64,000 nucleotides of DNA. Origin: JALORV01 sp963766365. Lineage in GTDB: Bacteria > Pseudomonadota > Gammaproteobacteria > Burkholderiales > Burkholderiaceae_F. This document shows, piece by piece, positions 24,790 to 35,349 of this stretch (position 1 is its first letter; each line of letters begins with the position of its first letter). The position numbers and the translations under genes are program-made. Where the stretch lies: contig CAVXZK010000013.1 in the NCBI GenBank assembly GCA_963766365.1, positions 248,001 through 312,000 of the forward strand, given 5' to 3'. Under the pieces are notes generated by a model that saw only the letters and a program-made list of their open reading frames with translations, was not told where the DNA came from and searched no databases.

Positions 24790-26721
24790 ATGGACTTTCC
24801 GGGCAATTTTGAAGTGATCGTGGTCGGCGGAGGGCATGCCGGGACCGAAGCCGCGCTCGCTGCCGCTCGCATGGGTGCGCGCACGGTCTTGCTGACCCAC
24901 AACATCGAGACGCTCGGGCAGATGTCCTGCAACCCGTCGATTGGCGGGATCGGTAAGGGACATCTGGTCAAGGAGATTGACGCGCTCGGCGGAGCAATGG
25001 CCGCGGCGACCGACGAGGCAGGAATCCAGTTTCGCATCCTCAACCGCTCCAAGGGGCCGGCGGTGCGGGCGACCCGCGCGCAGGCCGATCGGGTCCTGTA
25101 TCGGCAGGCCATTCGCTCGCGCCTCGAAAACCAACTCAATCTCTGGCTGTTTCAGCAGGCCGTGGATGACCTGATTGTCGAAGGCGACCGGGTTTGCGGC
25201 GCGGTCACCCAGTCGGGCATCCGCTTCCACGCGCCGACCGTCGTGCTGACGACCGGCACCTTCCTCAATGGCCTGGTGCATATCGGACTGCAGAATTTCT
25301 CGGCGGGCAGGGCCGGTGATCCGCCGTCGCTTTCGCTGGCGGCGCGGCTGAAGGAGCTGAAGCTTCCGCAAGGTCGGCTGAAGACCGGCACGCCACCTCG
25401 TATTGATGGGCGGACCATCGACTTTTCACGACTGGAGGAGCAGCCCGGGGAAGTTGATCCGGTGCCGGTGTTCTCCTTCCTCGGGTCGCCGTCGCAGCAT
25501 CCGCGCCAGTTGCCCTGCTGGATCACTCACACGAACGCGCGCACGCATGACGTCATTCGCGCCAACCTGGATCGCAGCCCGATGTATTCGGGGGTGATTG
25601 AAGGAGTCGGGCCGCGCTATTGCCCGTCGATCGAGGACAAGATCCACCGGTTTGCGGACAAGACTTCGCACCAGATCTTCCTGGAACCTGAAGGGCTGGA
25701 CACCCACGAGATCTATCCGAATGGGATATCGACCAGCCTGCCGTTCGATGTCCAGGTCGAGATCGTCCGCTCGATGGTCGGATTGGAGTCGGCGCACATC
25801 CTGCGACCCGGCTATGCGATCGAATACGACTACTTCGACCCCCGCGGACTGAAGCAGTCGCTGGAGACCAAGGCGATCCGCGGTCTGTATTTCGCGGGCC
25901 AGATCAACGGCACGACCGGCTACGAAGAGGCTGCCGCTCAGGGGCTGCTGGCCGGAGCGAATGCGGCGCTTGCCGTGCGTGATGCCGACCCGTGGTGTCC
26001 ACGGCGGGATCAGGCCTACCTCGGGGTGCTGGTAGACGACCTGATTACGCGCGGCGTCGCCGAGCCGTATCGCATGTTCACCAGCCGCGCCGAATACCGA
26101 CTGAGCCTGCGCGAGGACAACGCGGATCTACGCCTGACGGAAATAGGACGTCAACTGGGGTGCGTCGATGATCGCCGCTGGGACGCGTTCAACCGCAAGC
26201 GTGAAGCCGTCGGCCGCGAGGCGGACCGGCTCCGTTCGACATGGGTGAACGCTCGCATACTTGCTGAGGGCGAAGCTGAGCGGGTTCTGGGAAGGTCAAT
26301 AGAACGTGAGTACTCACTCGCTGACCTCCTCAGGCGTCCTGAGGTCAGTTACTCAAGCCTGCTGACGCTGCGGGACGCTGAGGGTGAGCCGCTTGGCCGA
26401 GGAGCGGTGGCAGGTCTCGATCAGACCGGAGCCGAGCAGGTGGAGATCCAGATCAAGTATGCCGGCTACATCGCGCGCCAGGAGGGCGAGGTCGCTCGGC
26501 ATGAATCCCACGAGTCGACGCGGATTCCAGTCGAACTCGATTACGCCGCGGTGCGTGGACTGTCGATCGAAGTGCGACAGAAGCTGCAGGCACAGCGGCC
26601 GGAGACGATCGGCCAGGCCGCGCGCATGGCGGGCGTGACCCCAGCGGCCATCTCGCTGCTGCTGGTGCACATCAAGCGCATGAACCGAGGCGATGGAGAC
26701 CGAGGCCGCGTTGCTGCCTGA
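24790..26721 (+). CDS. mnmG: tRNA U34 modification enzyme MnmG (GidA)
   Basis: FAD-dependent partner of MnmE in 5-carboxymethylaminomethyl-U34 formation. It is 643 aa. The FAD-binding start VIVVGGGHAGTEAALAAARMG is followed by SCNPSIGGIGKGHLVKEIDALGG, CPSIEDKIHRFADK and EYDYFDPRGLKQSLETK, all family hallmarks. The ATG at 24790 gives the canonical N-terminus; an earlier start at 24694 would lie inside the parS palindrome. It overlaps rsmG by 29 bases. Confidence 0.97.
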   Translation: MDFPGNFEVIVVGGGHAGTEAALAAARMGARTVLLTHNIETLGQMSCNPSIGGIGKGHLVKEIDALGGAMAAATDEAGIQFRILNRSKGPAVRATRAQADRVLYRQAIRSRLENQLNLWLFQQAVDDLIVEGDRVCGAVTQSGIRFHAPTVVLTTGTFLNGLVHIGLQNFSAGRAGDPPSLSLAARLKELKLPQGRLKTGTPPRIDGRTIDFSRLEEQPGEVDPVPVFSFLGSPSQHPRQLPCWITHTNARTHDVIRANLDRSPMYSGVIEGVGPRYCPSIEDKIHRFADKTSHQIFLEPEGLDTHEIYPNGISTSLPFDVQVEIVRSMVGLESAHILRPGYAIEYDYFDPRGLKQSLETKAIRGLYFAGQINGTTGYEEAAAQGLLAGANAALAVRDADPWCPRRDQAYLGVLVDDLITRGVAEPYRMFTSRAEYRLSLREDNADLRLTEIGRQLGCVDDRRWDAFNRKREAVGREADRLRSTWVNARILAEGEAERVLGRSIEREYSLADLLRRPEVSYSSLLTLRDAEGEPLGRGAVAGLDQTGAEQVEIQIKYAGYIARQEGEVARHESHESTRIPVELDYAAVRGLSIEVRQKLQAQRPETIGQAARMAGVTPAAISLLLVHIKRMNRGDGDRGRVAA

Positions 26722-27373
26722 TGGCAGCGCCACCGCCGCGGTACTCGCAGGGCTCGCCGGCGAGCTCGGCGTCACCCTCGACGCGACGCAGTGCGACCGC
26801 CTTCTAGGCTTCGCCGATCTGCTGCAGAGGTGGAATCGCATCCATAACTTGACGTCGATCGAACGGCCGGAGCAGATGGTCAGCCACCACCTGCTCGATT
26901 CTCTGGCGGTGGCACCCTTACTCGATGAACTTGCCGCCGAGCGGACGTTGCGCGTGCTCGATGTCGGAGCCGGCGGTGGCTTGCCTGGGATTCCGCTCGC
27001 CATTGCCATGCCTCGGCATCACTTCACGCTGCTTGACAAGGTCGGCAAGAAGGTCGCGTTCCTGATGCAGGCGAAGCTCGAGCTGGGCCTCGCGAACGTT
27101 GATGCGGTCCACGTGCGTGTGGAGGACTACGACGCCCCGCCTTTCGACGTCATCGTCGCGCGTGCGTTTTCGTCGCTCGCCGACTTCATTCGACTGACAC
27201 AGCGCCTGCTTGCGCCCCGAGGGACGTGGTGTGCCATGAAGGGCGCGGTGCCGCGCGCGGAAATGGCGCAGCTCGAAGCGGCACATCTCGGCGTGCGCGT
27301 CACCCGCACCGTTAAACTCCACGTCCCGCGCCTCGATGCCGAGCGCCATTTGCTGTTGATCGAACCGAACTGA
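26693..27373 (+). CDS. rsmG: 16S rRNA m7G527 methyltransferase RsmG (GidB)
   Basis: SAM-dependent methylation of G527 in 16S rRNA. It is 226 aa. The N-terminal helical part contains LLQRWNRIHNLTSIERPEQMVSHHLLDSL, followed by SAM-binding VLDVGAGGGLPGIPLAI and later IVARAFSSLADF. It overlaps mnmG upstream and shares TGATG with the LysE-type gene downstream, so the genes are probably co-translated. Confidence 0.96.
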   Translation: METEAALLPDGSATAAVLAGLAGELGVTLDATQCDRLLGFADLLQRWNRIHNLTSIERPEQMVSHHLLDSLAVAPLLDELAAERTLRVLDVGAGGGLPGIPLAIAMPRHHFTLLDKVGKKVAFLMQAKLELGLANVDAVHVRVEDYDAPPFDVIVARAFSSLADFIRLTQRLLAPRGTWCAMKGAVPRAEMAQLEAAHLGVRVTRTVKLHVPRLDAERHLLLIEPN

Positions 27374-27981
27374 TGCTCGGCATCACGGATTACTGGGCTT
27401 TCGTCGTGGCGGTGCTGGTTTTCCTGGCGCTGCCGGGCCCAGGTACCTTCGCACTGCTGACCTCGACCGGAAAGGGTGGATTCCGCGCGGGCGCGGCGGC
27501 GACCTTCGGCGTGATCGTCGGTGACCAGGTGCTGCTGTGGCTCGCAGTGCTCGGCGTGTCGGCCGTGCTGCACGCGCACCCGCTTCTGTTCAAGGCGCTG
27601 CAGTACGCGGGTGCGGCCTATCTCGTTTACGTTGGCCTGCGCCTGATCTTCCGACGCGGCGCCAAGGCGCAGCCAGTCCGCATCCAGGCCGGGCATTACT
27701 TCCGCCAGGCACTGCTGATCACGCTGCTGAATCCGAAAGCGATCGTGTTCTACATGGCGTTCTTTCCGCTGTTCATCGATCCGCAGACGCAGCAGGGGTT
27801 GGTTACTTTCGGCGCGATGGCGTTGACGATCGCACTGCTGACGCTCGCCTACTGCCTGACCCTGGTCGGATTCGCACATGCAGTGACGAGGCAGGTGAAG
27901 GCCCATCGCTCCCTGGCTCGTGGACTTGAGCGGCTCGCCGGGCTGGTGCTTGTCGCGTTCGGCATCAAGCTCGCGCAATGA
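27373..27981 (+). CDS. LysE/RhtB-family amino-acid exporter
   Basis: 202 aa with six TM helices. The family motif FLALPGPGTFALLTSTGKGGFRAG is near the N-terminus, and HYFRQALLITLLNPKAIVFYMAFFPLFID follows TM3. These proteins export amino acids or homoserine lactones; the substrate is not deducible. It overlaps the rsmG stop (TGATG) and the lipocalin start (ATGAGG). A LysE-type gene in the mnmG-parA interval is common in Burkholderiales. Confidence 0.9.
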   Translation: MLGITDYWAFVVAVLVFLALPGPGTFALLTSTGKGGFRAGAAATFGVIVGDQVLLWLAVLGVSAVLHAHPLLFKALQYAGAAYLVYVGLRLIFRRGAKAQPVRIQAGHYFRQALLITLLNPKAIVFYMAFFPLFIDPQTQQGLVTFGAMALTIALLTLAYCLTLVGFAHAVTRQVKAHRSLARGLERLAGLVLVAFGIKLAQ

Positions 27982-28520
27982 GGCTGTGGCATGCGCTCAT
28001 CGCTCTCGCAGTCGGCACGACCGCGACGTCGTTCGCGCGCGAAACGGCGCCGCTGACCACGGTTGGCAGCGTCGACGCGGCGCGGTACGCGGGACGCTGG
28101 TACGAGATCGCGAACTATCCGAACCGCTTTCAGCGCATGTGCACCGGCAATACGACAGCCGAGTACGCGCCGCGCGATGACGGCACGCTGAAGGTCATCA
28201 ACCGCTGCTCCACGGCCTCGGGGGCTTCGGAGGTCGAAGGCGTCGCGCGCCGGGCCGGTGGTGCGCCTGACAAGTTCCAGGTGAGTTTCCTGCCCGCGTT
28301 CCTGCGCTGGCTGCCGATCGGCTGGGGCAACTACTGGGTGATCGGGCTCGCGCCCGACTATCGGTACGCGGTGGTGGGCGAGCCCTCGCGCGAGTACCTG
28401 TGGATCCTCTCGCGCACGCCGGCCCTTGCCGAGCAGGATCGCCTGGCGATCGATGAACTGCTGCGCGCGCAGGGCTACGACCCGGCGAAGCTCGTCGCAA
28501 CGCCACAGGGCGACCGCTGA
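27978..28520 (+). CDS. Bacterial lipocalin (Blc-like)
   Basis: 180 aa. An N-terminal signal (about 1-20, ending near SFA-RE) is followed by the lipocalin signature YAGRWYEIANYPNRFQRMC, then NYWVIGLAPDYRYAVVGEPSREYLWILSR, typical of Blc outer-membrane lipocalins that bind lysophospholipid or fatty acids. No lipobox cysteine is visible at the cleavage site, so a soluble periplasmic form is more likely than a lipoprotein. It sits directly before parA with no gap. Confidence 0.9.
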   Translation: MRLWHALIALAVGTTATSFARETAPLTTVGSVDAARYAGRWYEIANYPNRFQRMCTGNTTAEYAPRDDGTLKVINRCSTASGASEVEGVARRAGGAPDKFQVSFLPAFLRWLPIGWGNYWVIGLAPDYRYAVVGEPSREYLWILSRTPALAEQDRLAIDELLRAQGYDPAKLVATPQGDR

Positions 28521-29291
28521 ATGGCGCGCATTTTCTGCATTGCCAACCAGAAGGGCGGCGTCGGCAAGACGACCACCGCGGTCAATCTCGCTGCGGGTAT
28601 CGCGGCGCACGGACCGCGCGTGCTGCTGGTCGATCTGGATCCGCAGGGCAATGCGACGATGGGCAGCGGCATCGACAAGCGCACGCTGCCGGCGACGGTC
28701 TACCAGGTGCTGCTCGGGCTCGCCGATGTCGCGACGGCGCGCCGGCGGGCAGAACAGGGCGGCTACGACGTGTTGGGCGCCAATCGCGAGCTGGCCGGCG
28801 CGGAAGTCGAACTGGTCGAGCTCGAGGAACGCGAGACGCGCCTGAAGCACGAGTTGGCCGCGATCGAGGCGCAGTACGACTTCATCCTGATCGACTGCCC
28901 GCCGTCGCTGTCGCTGCTGACGTTGAATGGCCTTTGCGCAGCGCACGGCGTGATCATCCCGATGCAGTGCGAGTACTTCGCGCTCGAGGGACTTGCCGAC
29001 CTGGTCAATACGATCAAGCGCGTCGCTGCCAACCTCAATCCGGACCTGACGATCATCGGCCTGCTGCGCGTGATGTTCGATCCGCGCATGACGCTGCAGC
29101 AGCAGGTCTCGGAACAACTGGTCGCCAAGTTCGGCGACAAGGTGTTCTCGACGATCATTCCGCGCAATGTGCGCCTGGCCGAAGCGCCAAGCTACGGCAT
29201 GCCCGGCGTGACCTACGACCGTGCGTCCAAGGGTGCGCAAGCCTACGTCGCTTTTGGCGCCGAAATGATCCGGCGCATCCAGACTCTCTGA
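28521..29291 (+). CDS. parA: Chromosome-partitioning ATPase ParA (Soj)
   Basis: Nucleoid-binding ATPase that segregates ParB-parS complexes. It is 256 aa with deviant Walker A NQKGGVGKTTTAVNLA, DLDPQGNATMGSG, IDCPPSLSLLTLNG and the C-terminal PRNVRLAEAPSYGMP typical of chromosomal Soj/ParA. Its stop shares a base with the next ATG. Unlike the usual parA-parB pairing, an acetyltransferase gene lies between it and parB. Confidence 0.97.
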   Translation: MARIFCIANQKGGVGKTTTAVNLAAGIAAHGPRVLLVDLDPQGNATMGSGIDKRTLPATVYQVLLGLADVATARRRAEQGGYDVLGANRELAGAEVELVELEERETRLKHELAAIEAQYDFILIDCPPSLSLLTLNGLCAAHGVIIPMQCEYFALEGLADLVNTIKRVAANLNPDLTIIGLLRVMFDPRMTLQQQVSEQLVAKFGDKVFSTIIPRNVRLAEAPSYGMPGVTYDRASKGAQAYVAFGAEMIRRIQTL

Positions 29292-30094
29292 TGTTCGACC
29301 CCGCGGGATTGCCGGCCGAACTCCGCCGCGCCGACGACTCTCTCGGTGCGCGCATTGAGGATGCCGGGCTGACTTCTTCGCAGCCGCCGCAGCAGACGAT
29401 CTACGACGGCTGGCTGCTGCGCTACTCGCCTGGCAAGGCGAAGCGCGCGCGGTCGGTGAATGCCATTGCCGCAGGCGCCCGGACGCTCGACGAGAAGCTG
29501 GCTCACGTCGAAGCGTTCTACGAGCGCGTCGGGCTGCCGTGCGTGTTCCGTATCACGCCTTACACCCAGCCGCCGCCTCTGGATGCAGCGTTGGCCGACC
29601 ACGGCTTTCTTGCCCGGGAGGAATCGCGCGTGATGTGGACAGAGTTGGAGAAAACTTCCGGGCCCGTCACGCAGGCGGGCCGGTTCACAACTCTGAGCGG
29701 GCCAGAGTTCGCCGACCTCGTCGCACGATTGCGCGGATCGCCGCCCGCCCAGGCCGCGGCCGAACGGCAGCGGATTGCGCACCTAGCGCTGCCGACGCTT
29801 TATACCGGCCTGATGCTGGGCGATCAGCCTGTGTCTTCCGGCTGCGTGGTCATCGACGATGACGTCGCGGGGATCTTCAACATGGTGACGACGCCGGAGC
29901 AACGCGGTCAGGGCCACGCGACCGCGATCGTCGAGCACCTGCTGCAGCATGCAAGCGCGGCCGGCGCCCGCTGGGCATACCTGCAGGTCGATGCCGCCAA
30001 CGCCGCAGCGCGGGGCGTCTACCGCAAGTTCGGTTTTCGTGACCGCTATGCCTACTGGTACCGCGCGCGACTGCCACAAGGAGAATTGCAATGA
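29291..30094 (+). CDS. GNAT-family N-acetyltransferase inserted between parA and parB
   Basis: 267 aa. The C-terminal half has the acetyl-CoA fold: DDVAGIFNMVTTPEQRGQGHATAIVEHLLQHASAAGARWAYLQVDAANAAARGVYRKFGFRDRYAYWYR. The N-terminal half (about 1-130) resembles a degenerate second GNAT module, including TIYDGWLLRYSPGKAKRARSVNA. It is coupled at both ends: its ATG shares a base with the parA stop, and its stop overlaps the parB start (ATGA). The substrate is unknown, and a link to segregation is only suggested by position. Confidence 0.88.
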   Translation: MFDPAGLPAELRRADDSLGARIEDAGLTSSQPPQQTIYDGWLLRYSPGKAKRARSVNAIAAGARTLDEKLAHVEAFYERVGLPCVFRITPYTQPPPLDAALADHGFLAREESRVMWTELEKTSGPVTQAGRFTTLSGPEFADLVARLRGSPPAQAAAERQRIAHLALPTLYTGLMLGDQPVSSGCVVIDDDVAGIFNMVTTPEQRGQGHATAIVEHLLQHASAAGARWAYLQVDAANAAARGVYRKFGFRDRYAYWYRARLPQGELQ

Positions 30095-30951
30095 TCAAGC
30101 GGCCCAAGGGACTCGGGCGCGGGCTGGACGCGCTGCTCGGCGGGGAGCCGTCGCCGTCGCCGAACGCATCGCCCAGCACGCTGCCGGTCGGCCGGTTGCG
30201 GCCTGGCAAATACCAGCCGCGCACGCGCATGGATCCGCAGGCGCTGGCCGAGCTTGCCGACTCGATCAGGGCCCAAGGGATCATGCAGCCGATCCTGGTT
30301 CGGCCGGTCGACTCGGGGCAGTACGAAATCATCGCGGGCGAGCGCCGCTACCGCGCGGCGCAGCTGGCCGGGCTCGACGAAGTTCCGGTGCTGGTCAAGC
30401 CGGTCCCGGACACCGCCGCGCTGGCGATGGCACTGATCGAGAACATCCAGCGCGAGGACCTGAACCCGCTGGAAGAGGCGCAGGGAGTGCAGCGGCTGAT
30501 CCGCGAGTTCGACTTCACGCACGAGCAGGCGGCCCAGGCGATCGGCCGCTCGCGCAGTGCGACGTCCAACCTGCTGCGGCTTTTGAACCTGGCAGCGCCG
30601 GTACAGGAGATGCTGCTCTGCGGGCAGATCGACATGGGCCACGCGCGCGCGCTTCTGGCGGTGGACACAGCCACCCAGGTGCAGCTCGCGCATCGGATTT
30701 CCGCGCGCGGGCTGTCCGTGCGGGAGGCCGAGACGCTGGTCGCTCACCATGACCGGGCGCCGACCCAGCGACCGAAGGTCGGCAGCGCGACCCGCAGTCG
30801 TGACGTGGTCCGGCTCGAGGAAGAACTGGCGGACTCCCTCGGCGCCATCGTGCGGCTGGCGACCAACGCCAAGGGTGGCGGGCGGCTGATCATCGAGTTC
30901 GCCAGCCTCGACCAGCTCGACGGTATCGTCGCGCGCCTGCGCGCTTCCTAG
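30091..30951 (+). CDS. parB: Chromosome-partitioning CTPase ParB (Spo0J)
   Basis: CTP-dependent clamp that loads at parS (sites at 24660 and 24681). It is 286 aa. The N-terminal KRPKGLGRGLDALL segment is the ParA-interacting basic tail. The CTP-binding GERRYRAAQLAGL and ENIQREDLNPLEEAQG regions are followed by an HTH (FTHEQAAQAIGRSRSATSNLLRLL) and a C-terminal dimerisation region (GGGRLIIEFASLDQLDGIVARL). The start overlaps the upstream acetyltransferase stop. Confidence 0.97.
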   Translation: MIKRPKGLGRGLDALLGGEPSPSPNASPSTLPVGRLRPGKYQPRTRMDPQALAELADSIRAQGIMQPILVRPVDSGQYEIIAGERRYRAAQLAGLDEVPVLVKPVPDTAALAMALIENIQREDLNPLEEAQGVQRLIREFDFTHEQAAQAIGRSRSATSNLLRLLNLAAPVQEMLLCGQIDMGHARALLAVDTATQVQLAHRISARGLSVREAETLVAHHDRAPTQRPKVGSATRSRDVVRLEEELADSLGAIVRLATNAKGGGRLIIEFASLDQLDGIVARLRAS

Positions 30952-30984
30952 GCGTTTCCCTCCATGGCGCGACGCAACACAAAT

Positions 30985-31014
30985 TTGACCCGGGGTCGCG
31001 CCGCCTCGTAGAAT
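30985..31014 (+). promoter_or_regulatory. Predicted promoter of the atp operon
   Basis: TTGACC (30985-30990), an 18-base spacer and TAGAAT (31009-31014) precede atpI by about 60 bases, in the only sizeable gap between parB and the ATP synthase genes. Confidence 0.65.
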
Positions 31015-31073
31015 CTCGCGGTTCTGGCGAAAACGGACTCAAGATCCCGCCGTAGGGCGCTCGGAGCGGCACC

Positions 31074-31412
31074 ATGTTCCGAATTGTCCTGCTGCAGATA
31101 CTCACAACCGCCGCCGTATCGCTGCTGAGCGCGCTCGTAGGGGGAGCCTCGGCGGCCATATCTGCGCTGTTGGGGGGCGCGGCCTGCTTCATACCGAACG
31201 GGCTGTTTGCGCTGAAGCTGGCGGCGGCAAGTCGCCGGCCGCAGGGCACGGACGCAGCGGTCTTCTTGATTGGCGAATTCGTCAAGGTGGTATCGACCAT
31301 CGCGCTGCTGGCGCTGGTCATCGCCATCTACAAGGACCTGGTGTGGCTGGCGATGCTGATCTCGATCATCGCCGTGCTGAAGAGCTACGTACTGGCGCTG
31401 CTGATCAGATAA
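31074..31412 (+). CDS. atpI: ATP synthase assembly protein AtpI
   Basis: 112-aa hydrophobic protein with about four TM helices (10-30, 35-52, 68-88 and 92-110). Position as first gene of the atp operon and the ALVGGASAAISALLGGAACFIPNGLFALKL segment fit AtpI, which helps assemble the c-ring. Sequence conservation in this family is weak, so the assignment leans on context. Confidence 0.88.
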   Translation: MFRIVLLQILTTAAVSLLSALVGGASAAISALLGGAACFIPNGLFALKLAAASRRPQGTDAAVFLIGEFVKVVSTIALLALVIAIYKDLVWLAMLISIIAVLKSYVLALLIR

Positions 31413-31428
31413 GGACGGGTTTTCCATC

Positions 31429-32400
31429 ATGGCTGCTTCGGGCCAAGCTCCCACCGCCACCGAATACATCGTCCATCACCTGACGCATCTGTCGACGGGC
31501 AAGCAGCAGTCGATCATCGACTTCTCCGTATTCAACGTCGACACGATCGTCTTCTCGATCGCGATGATGTCCCTGACGCTGTTCCTGCTCTGGCTGGCGG
31601 CGCGCAAGGTGACGTCGGGTGTGCCGGGCAGGTTTCAGGCCGCGGTGGAGTCGCTCGTCGAGCTGGTCGAGGAACAGAGCAAGTCGATCGTGCATGGCGA
31701 CCGCACCTTCATCGCCCCGCTGGCGCTGACGGTGTTCGTGTGGATCATCCTGATGAACGCGATCGACCTGATCCCGGTGGAACTGTTCCCGTGGATAGCG
31801 CACAACATTTTTCACATTGAGTACCTGCGGCCGCTGCCGACCGCCGATCTCAACGGCACGCTCGGCATGTCGCTCAGCGTGCTGGTGTTGATGATCTATT
31901 ACGGGGTCAAGATCAAGGGTGCTGGCGGCTGGGTGCATGAGCTTTTCACCGCGCCCTTCGGTGCACACCCGCTGCTGTGGCCGTTCAATTTCCTGCTCAA
32001 CCTGATCGAGTACGCCGCCAAGGCCGTGTCGCTCGGGATGCGACTGTTCGGCAACATGTACGCGGGCGAGCTGCTTTTCTTCCTGATCGCGCTGCTGGGC
32101 GGCACCTGGGGCGCCAGTCGCGGCTACGGCAGCGCATTCCTGTGGGCGCTTGTTGTTGGCGCCTATCTTCTCGGCATCATCTGGCTTCTCTCGTCGGGGC
32201 GCGGCAAGCAGGCGCTCAGCCTTCTCGTCGTCGGCGCCGCGGCCTTCTGGGCGGTTGATGGGAGCCATCTGCTTGCCATCGGACACGGCATCGCCGGTTT
32301 CCTTTGGCTCATGTTCCACATCCTGATCGTGCTGCTGCAGGCGTTCATCTTCATGATGCTGACGCTGGTCTATATCGGGCAGGCACACGAAGGCCATTGA
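31429..32400 (+). CDS. atpB: ATP synthase Fo subunit a
   Basis: Forms the proton half-channels beside the c-ring. It is 323 aa, noticeably longer than the 270-290 aa usual in proteobacteria. Conserved helices are intact: GNMYAGELLFFLIALL, the essential Arg in LGMRLFGN, and FHILIVLLQAFIFMMLTLVYIGQAH at the end. The extra length is an approximately 40-residue hydrophobic insertion around 228-280, between the last two conserved helices, which could add a helix pair. No frameshift is seen. Confidence 0.95.
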   Translation: MAASGQAPTATEYIVHHLTHLSTGKQQSIIDFSVFNVDTIVFSIAMMSLTLFLLWLAARKVTSGVPGRFQAAVESLVELVEEQSKSIVHGDRTFIAPLALTVFVWIILMNAIDLIPVELFPWIAHNIFHIEYLRPLPTADLNGTLGMSLSVLVLMIYYGVKIKGAGGWVHELFTAPFGAHPLLWPFNFLLNLIEYAAKAVSLGMRLFGNMYAGELLFFLIALLGGTWGASRGYGSAFLWALVVGAYLLGIIWLLSSGRGKQALSLLVVGAAAFWAVDGSHLLAIGHGIAGFLWLMFHILIVLLQAFIFMMLTLVYIGQAHEGH

Positions 32401-32443
32401 TTACAAGTTTCCAGCCATCACCTTTCGTACTGAGGAGTTCTAG

Positions 32444-32689
<246 letters not shown>

Positions 32690-32725
32690 CGCCGCGCGGA
32701 CGTTCCCGAACGATCAACCTCAGTT

Positions 32726-32754
32726 GCGGGACCGGCGCGGTGCGCCGGTCCCGC
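32726..32754 (+). other. Perfect 13-bp hairpin between atpE and atpF
   Basis: GCGGGACCGGCGC and its exact complement enclose a GGT loop. No T-run follows, so it is unlikely to be a full terminator. An intercistronic hairpin after atpE could protect atpE mRNA and help set the high c-subunit output. Confidence 0.7.
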
Positions 32755-32770
32755 ATTTACCGGGTTTCAT

Positions 32771-33241
32771 ATGAACATCAACGCCACGCTGTTCGTCCAG
32801 ATGGTGGTGTTCTTCATCGGTGCATGGGTCACCATGAAGTTCATCTGGCCGCCGCTGATCAAGGCGCTCGACGAGCGCCAGAAGAAGATCGCGGACGGCC
32901 TTGCCGCCGCTGATCGGGGGAATCGCAGCCTCGACGACGCCCAGAAGAAGATTGCCCAACTCGATGCCGAGGCGCGTGCTCGTTCGCAGGCACTGATGGC
33001 CGAGACCGAGAAGCGAGCCCAGGCCGTCGTCGACGCCGCCAAGGCGCAGGCCAAGGTCGAAGGCGATCGCCTGATCGCCGCCGCCAAGGCCGAGGCCGAG
33101 CAGGAAATGCAACGCGCCAAGGACACGCTGCGCGACCAGGTTGCCGTGCTTGCGGTGGCCGGAGCCGAGCAGATCCTCAAGCGCGAGGTCAACGCGCAGG
33201 TCCACTCCGAACTGCTGACGCAGTTGAAGGCGAGGCTGTAG
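32771..33241 (+). CDS. atpF: ATP synthase Fo subunit b
   Basis: Peripheral-stalk subunit, 156 aa. One N-terminal TM helix (about 5-25, INATLFVQMVVFFIGAWVTMKFIWPPL) is followed by a long charged coiled coil (about 35-140, ALDERQKKIADGLAAADRGNRSL...) and a short C-terminal delta-binding helix. It starts 16 bases beyond the intercistronic hairpin and is 2 bases from atpH. Confidence 0.96.
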   Translation: MNINATLFVQMVVFFIGAWVTMKFIWPPLIKALDERQKKIADGLAAADRGNRSLDDAQKKIAQLDAEARARSQALMAETEKRAQAVVDAAKAQAKVEGDRLIAAAKAEAEQEMQRAKDTLRDQVAVLAVAGAEQILKREVNAQVHSELLTQLKARL

Positions 33242-33243
33242 CC

Positions 33244-33783
33244 ATGGCCGAACTGTCGACCGTCGCGCGGCCGTACGCCGAGGCCCTGTTCGCGGTCGCT
33301 CAGGGAACGGGGGAGAAACTCGACGTCTGGCTCGCCGCCGTCGATGACCTCGCCGGCCTGATGGCGCACCCGCAGGTCGCTGAAGTGGTCGCGGATCCCA
33401 AGCTCGACCATGAGCAGGTCCTCGGCCTTCTGTCCGGCATGATGAAGACGTCGCTGCCGGCGGCCGGAGTTAACTTCATCAAGCTGCTGATCGAGAACCA
33501 GCGTCTCGCCGTGCTGCCCGATGTGGCGACGCAGTTCCGTCAGCTGAAGAATCGTGCCGAGGGCGTGGCGGACTGTCTTATCGAAACCGCGTTTCCGCTG
33601 TCGGAGGCGCAGATCGCCGAACTGCTCACATCGCTCTCCAGGAAGTTCGGCCAGAAGCTCAAGCCCGAGGTGCGGCTGAATGCGGAACTCATCGGCGGTG
33701 TCCGCGCCACGGTCGGCGACCAGGTGCTCGACGATTCGGTGCGCGCGCGCCTTAAAGACATGCAGACGGCGTTGACCGCCTGA
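33244..33783 (+). CDS. atpH: ATP synthase F1 subunit delta
   Basis: 179-aa stalk protein joining F1 to subunit b. The N-terminal six-helix region starts ELSTVARPYAEALFAVAQ, and the C-terminal signature KLKPEVRLNAELIGGVRATVGDQVLDDSVRARL is characteristic. Two bases separate it from atpF, and 18 bases from atpA. Confidence 0.96.
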   Translation: MAELSTVARPYAEALFAVAQGTGEKLDVWLAAVDDLAGLMAHPQVAEVVADPKLDHEQVLGLLSGMMKTSLPAAGVNFIKLLIENQRLAVLPDVATQFRQLKNRAEGVADCLIETAFPLSEAQIAELLTSLSRKFGQKLKPEVRLNAELIGGVRATVGDQVLDDSVRARLKDMQTALTA

Positions 33784-33801
33784 ATCTATCGGAGTTGAAA
33801 G

Positions 33802-35343
<1,542 letters not shown>

Positions 35344-35349
35344 TTTGCT

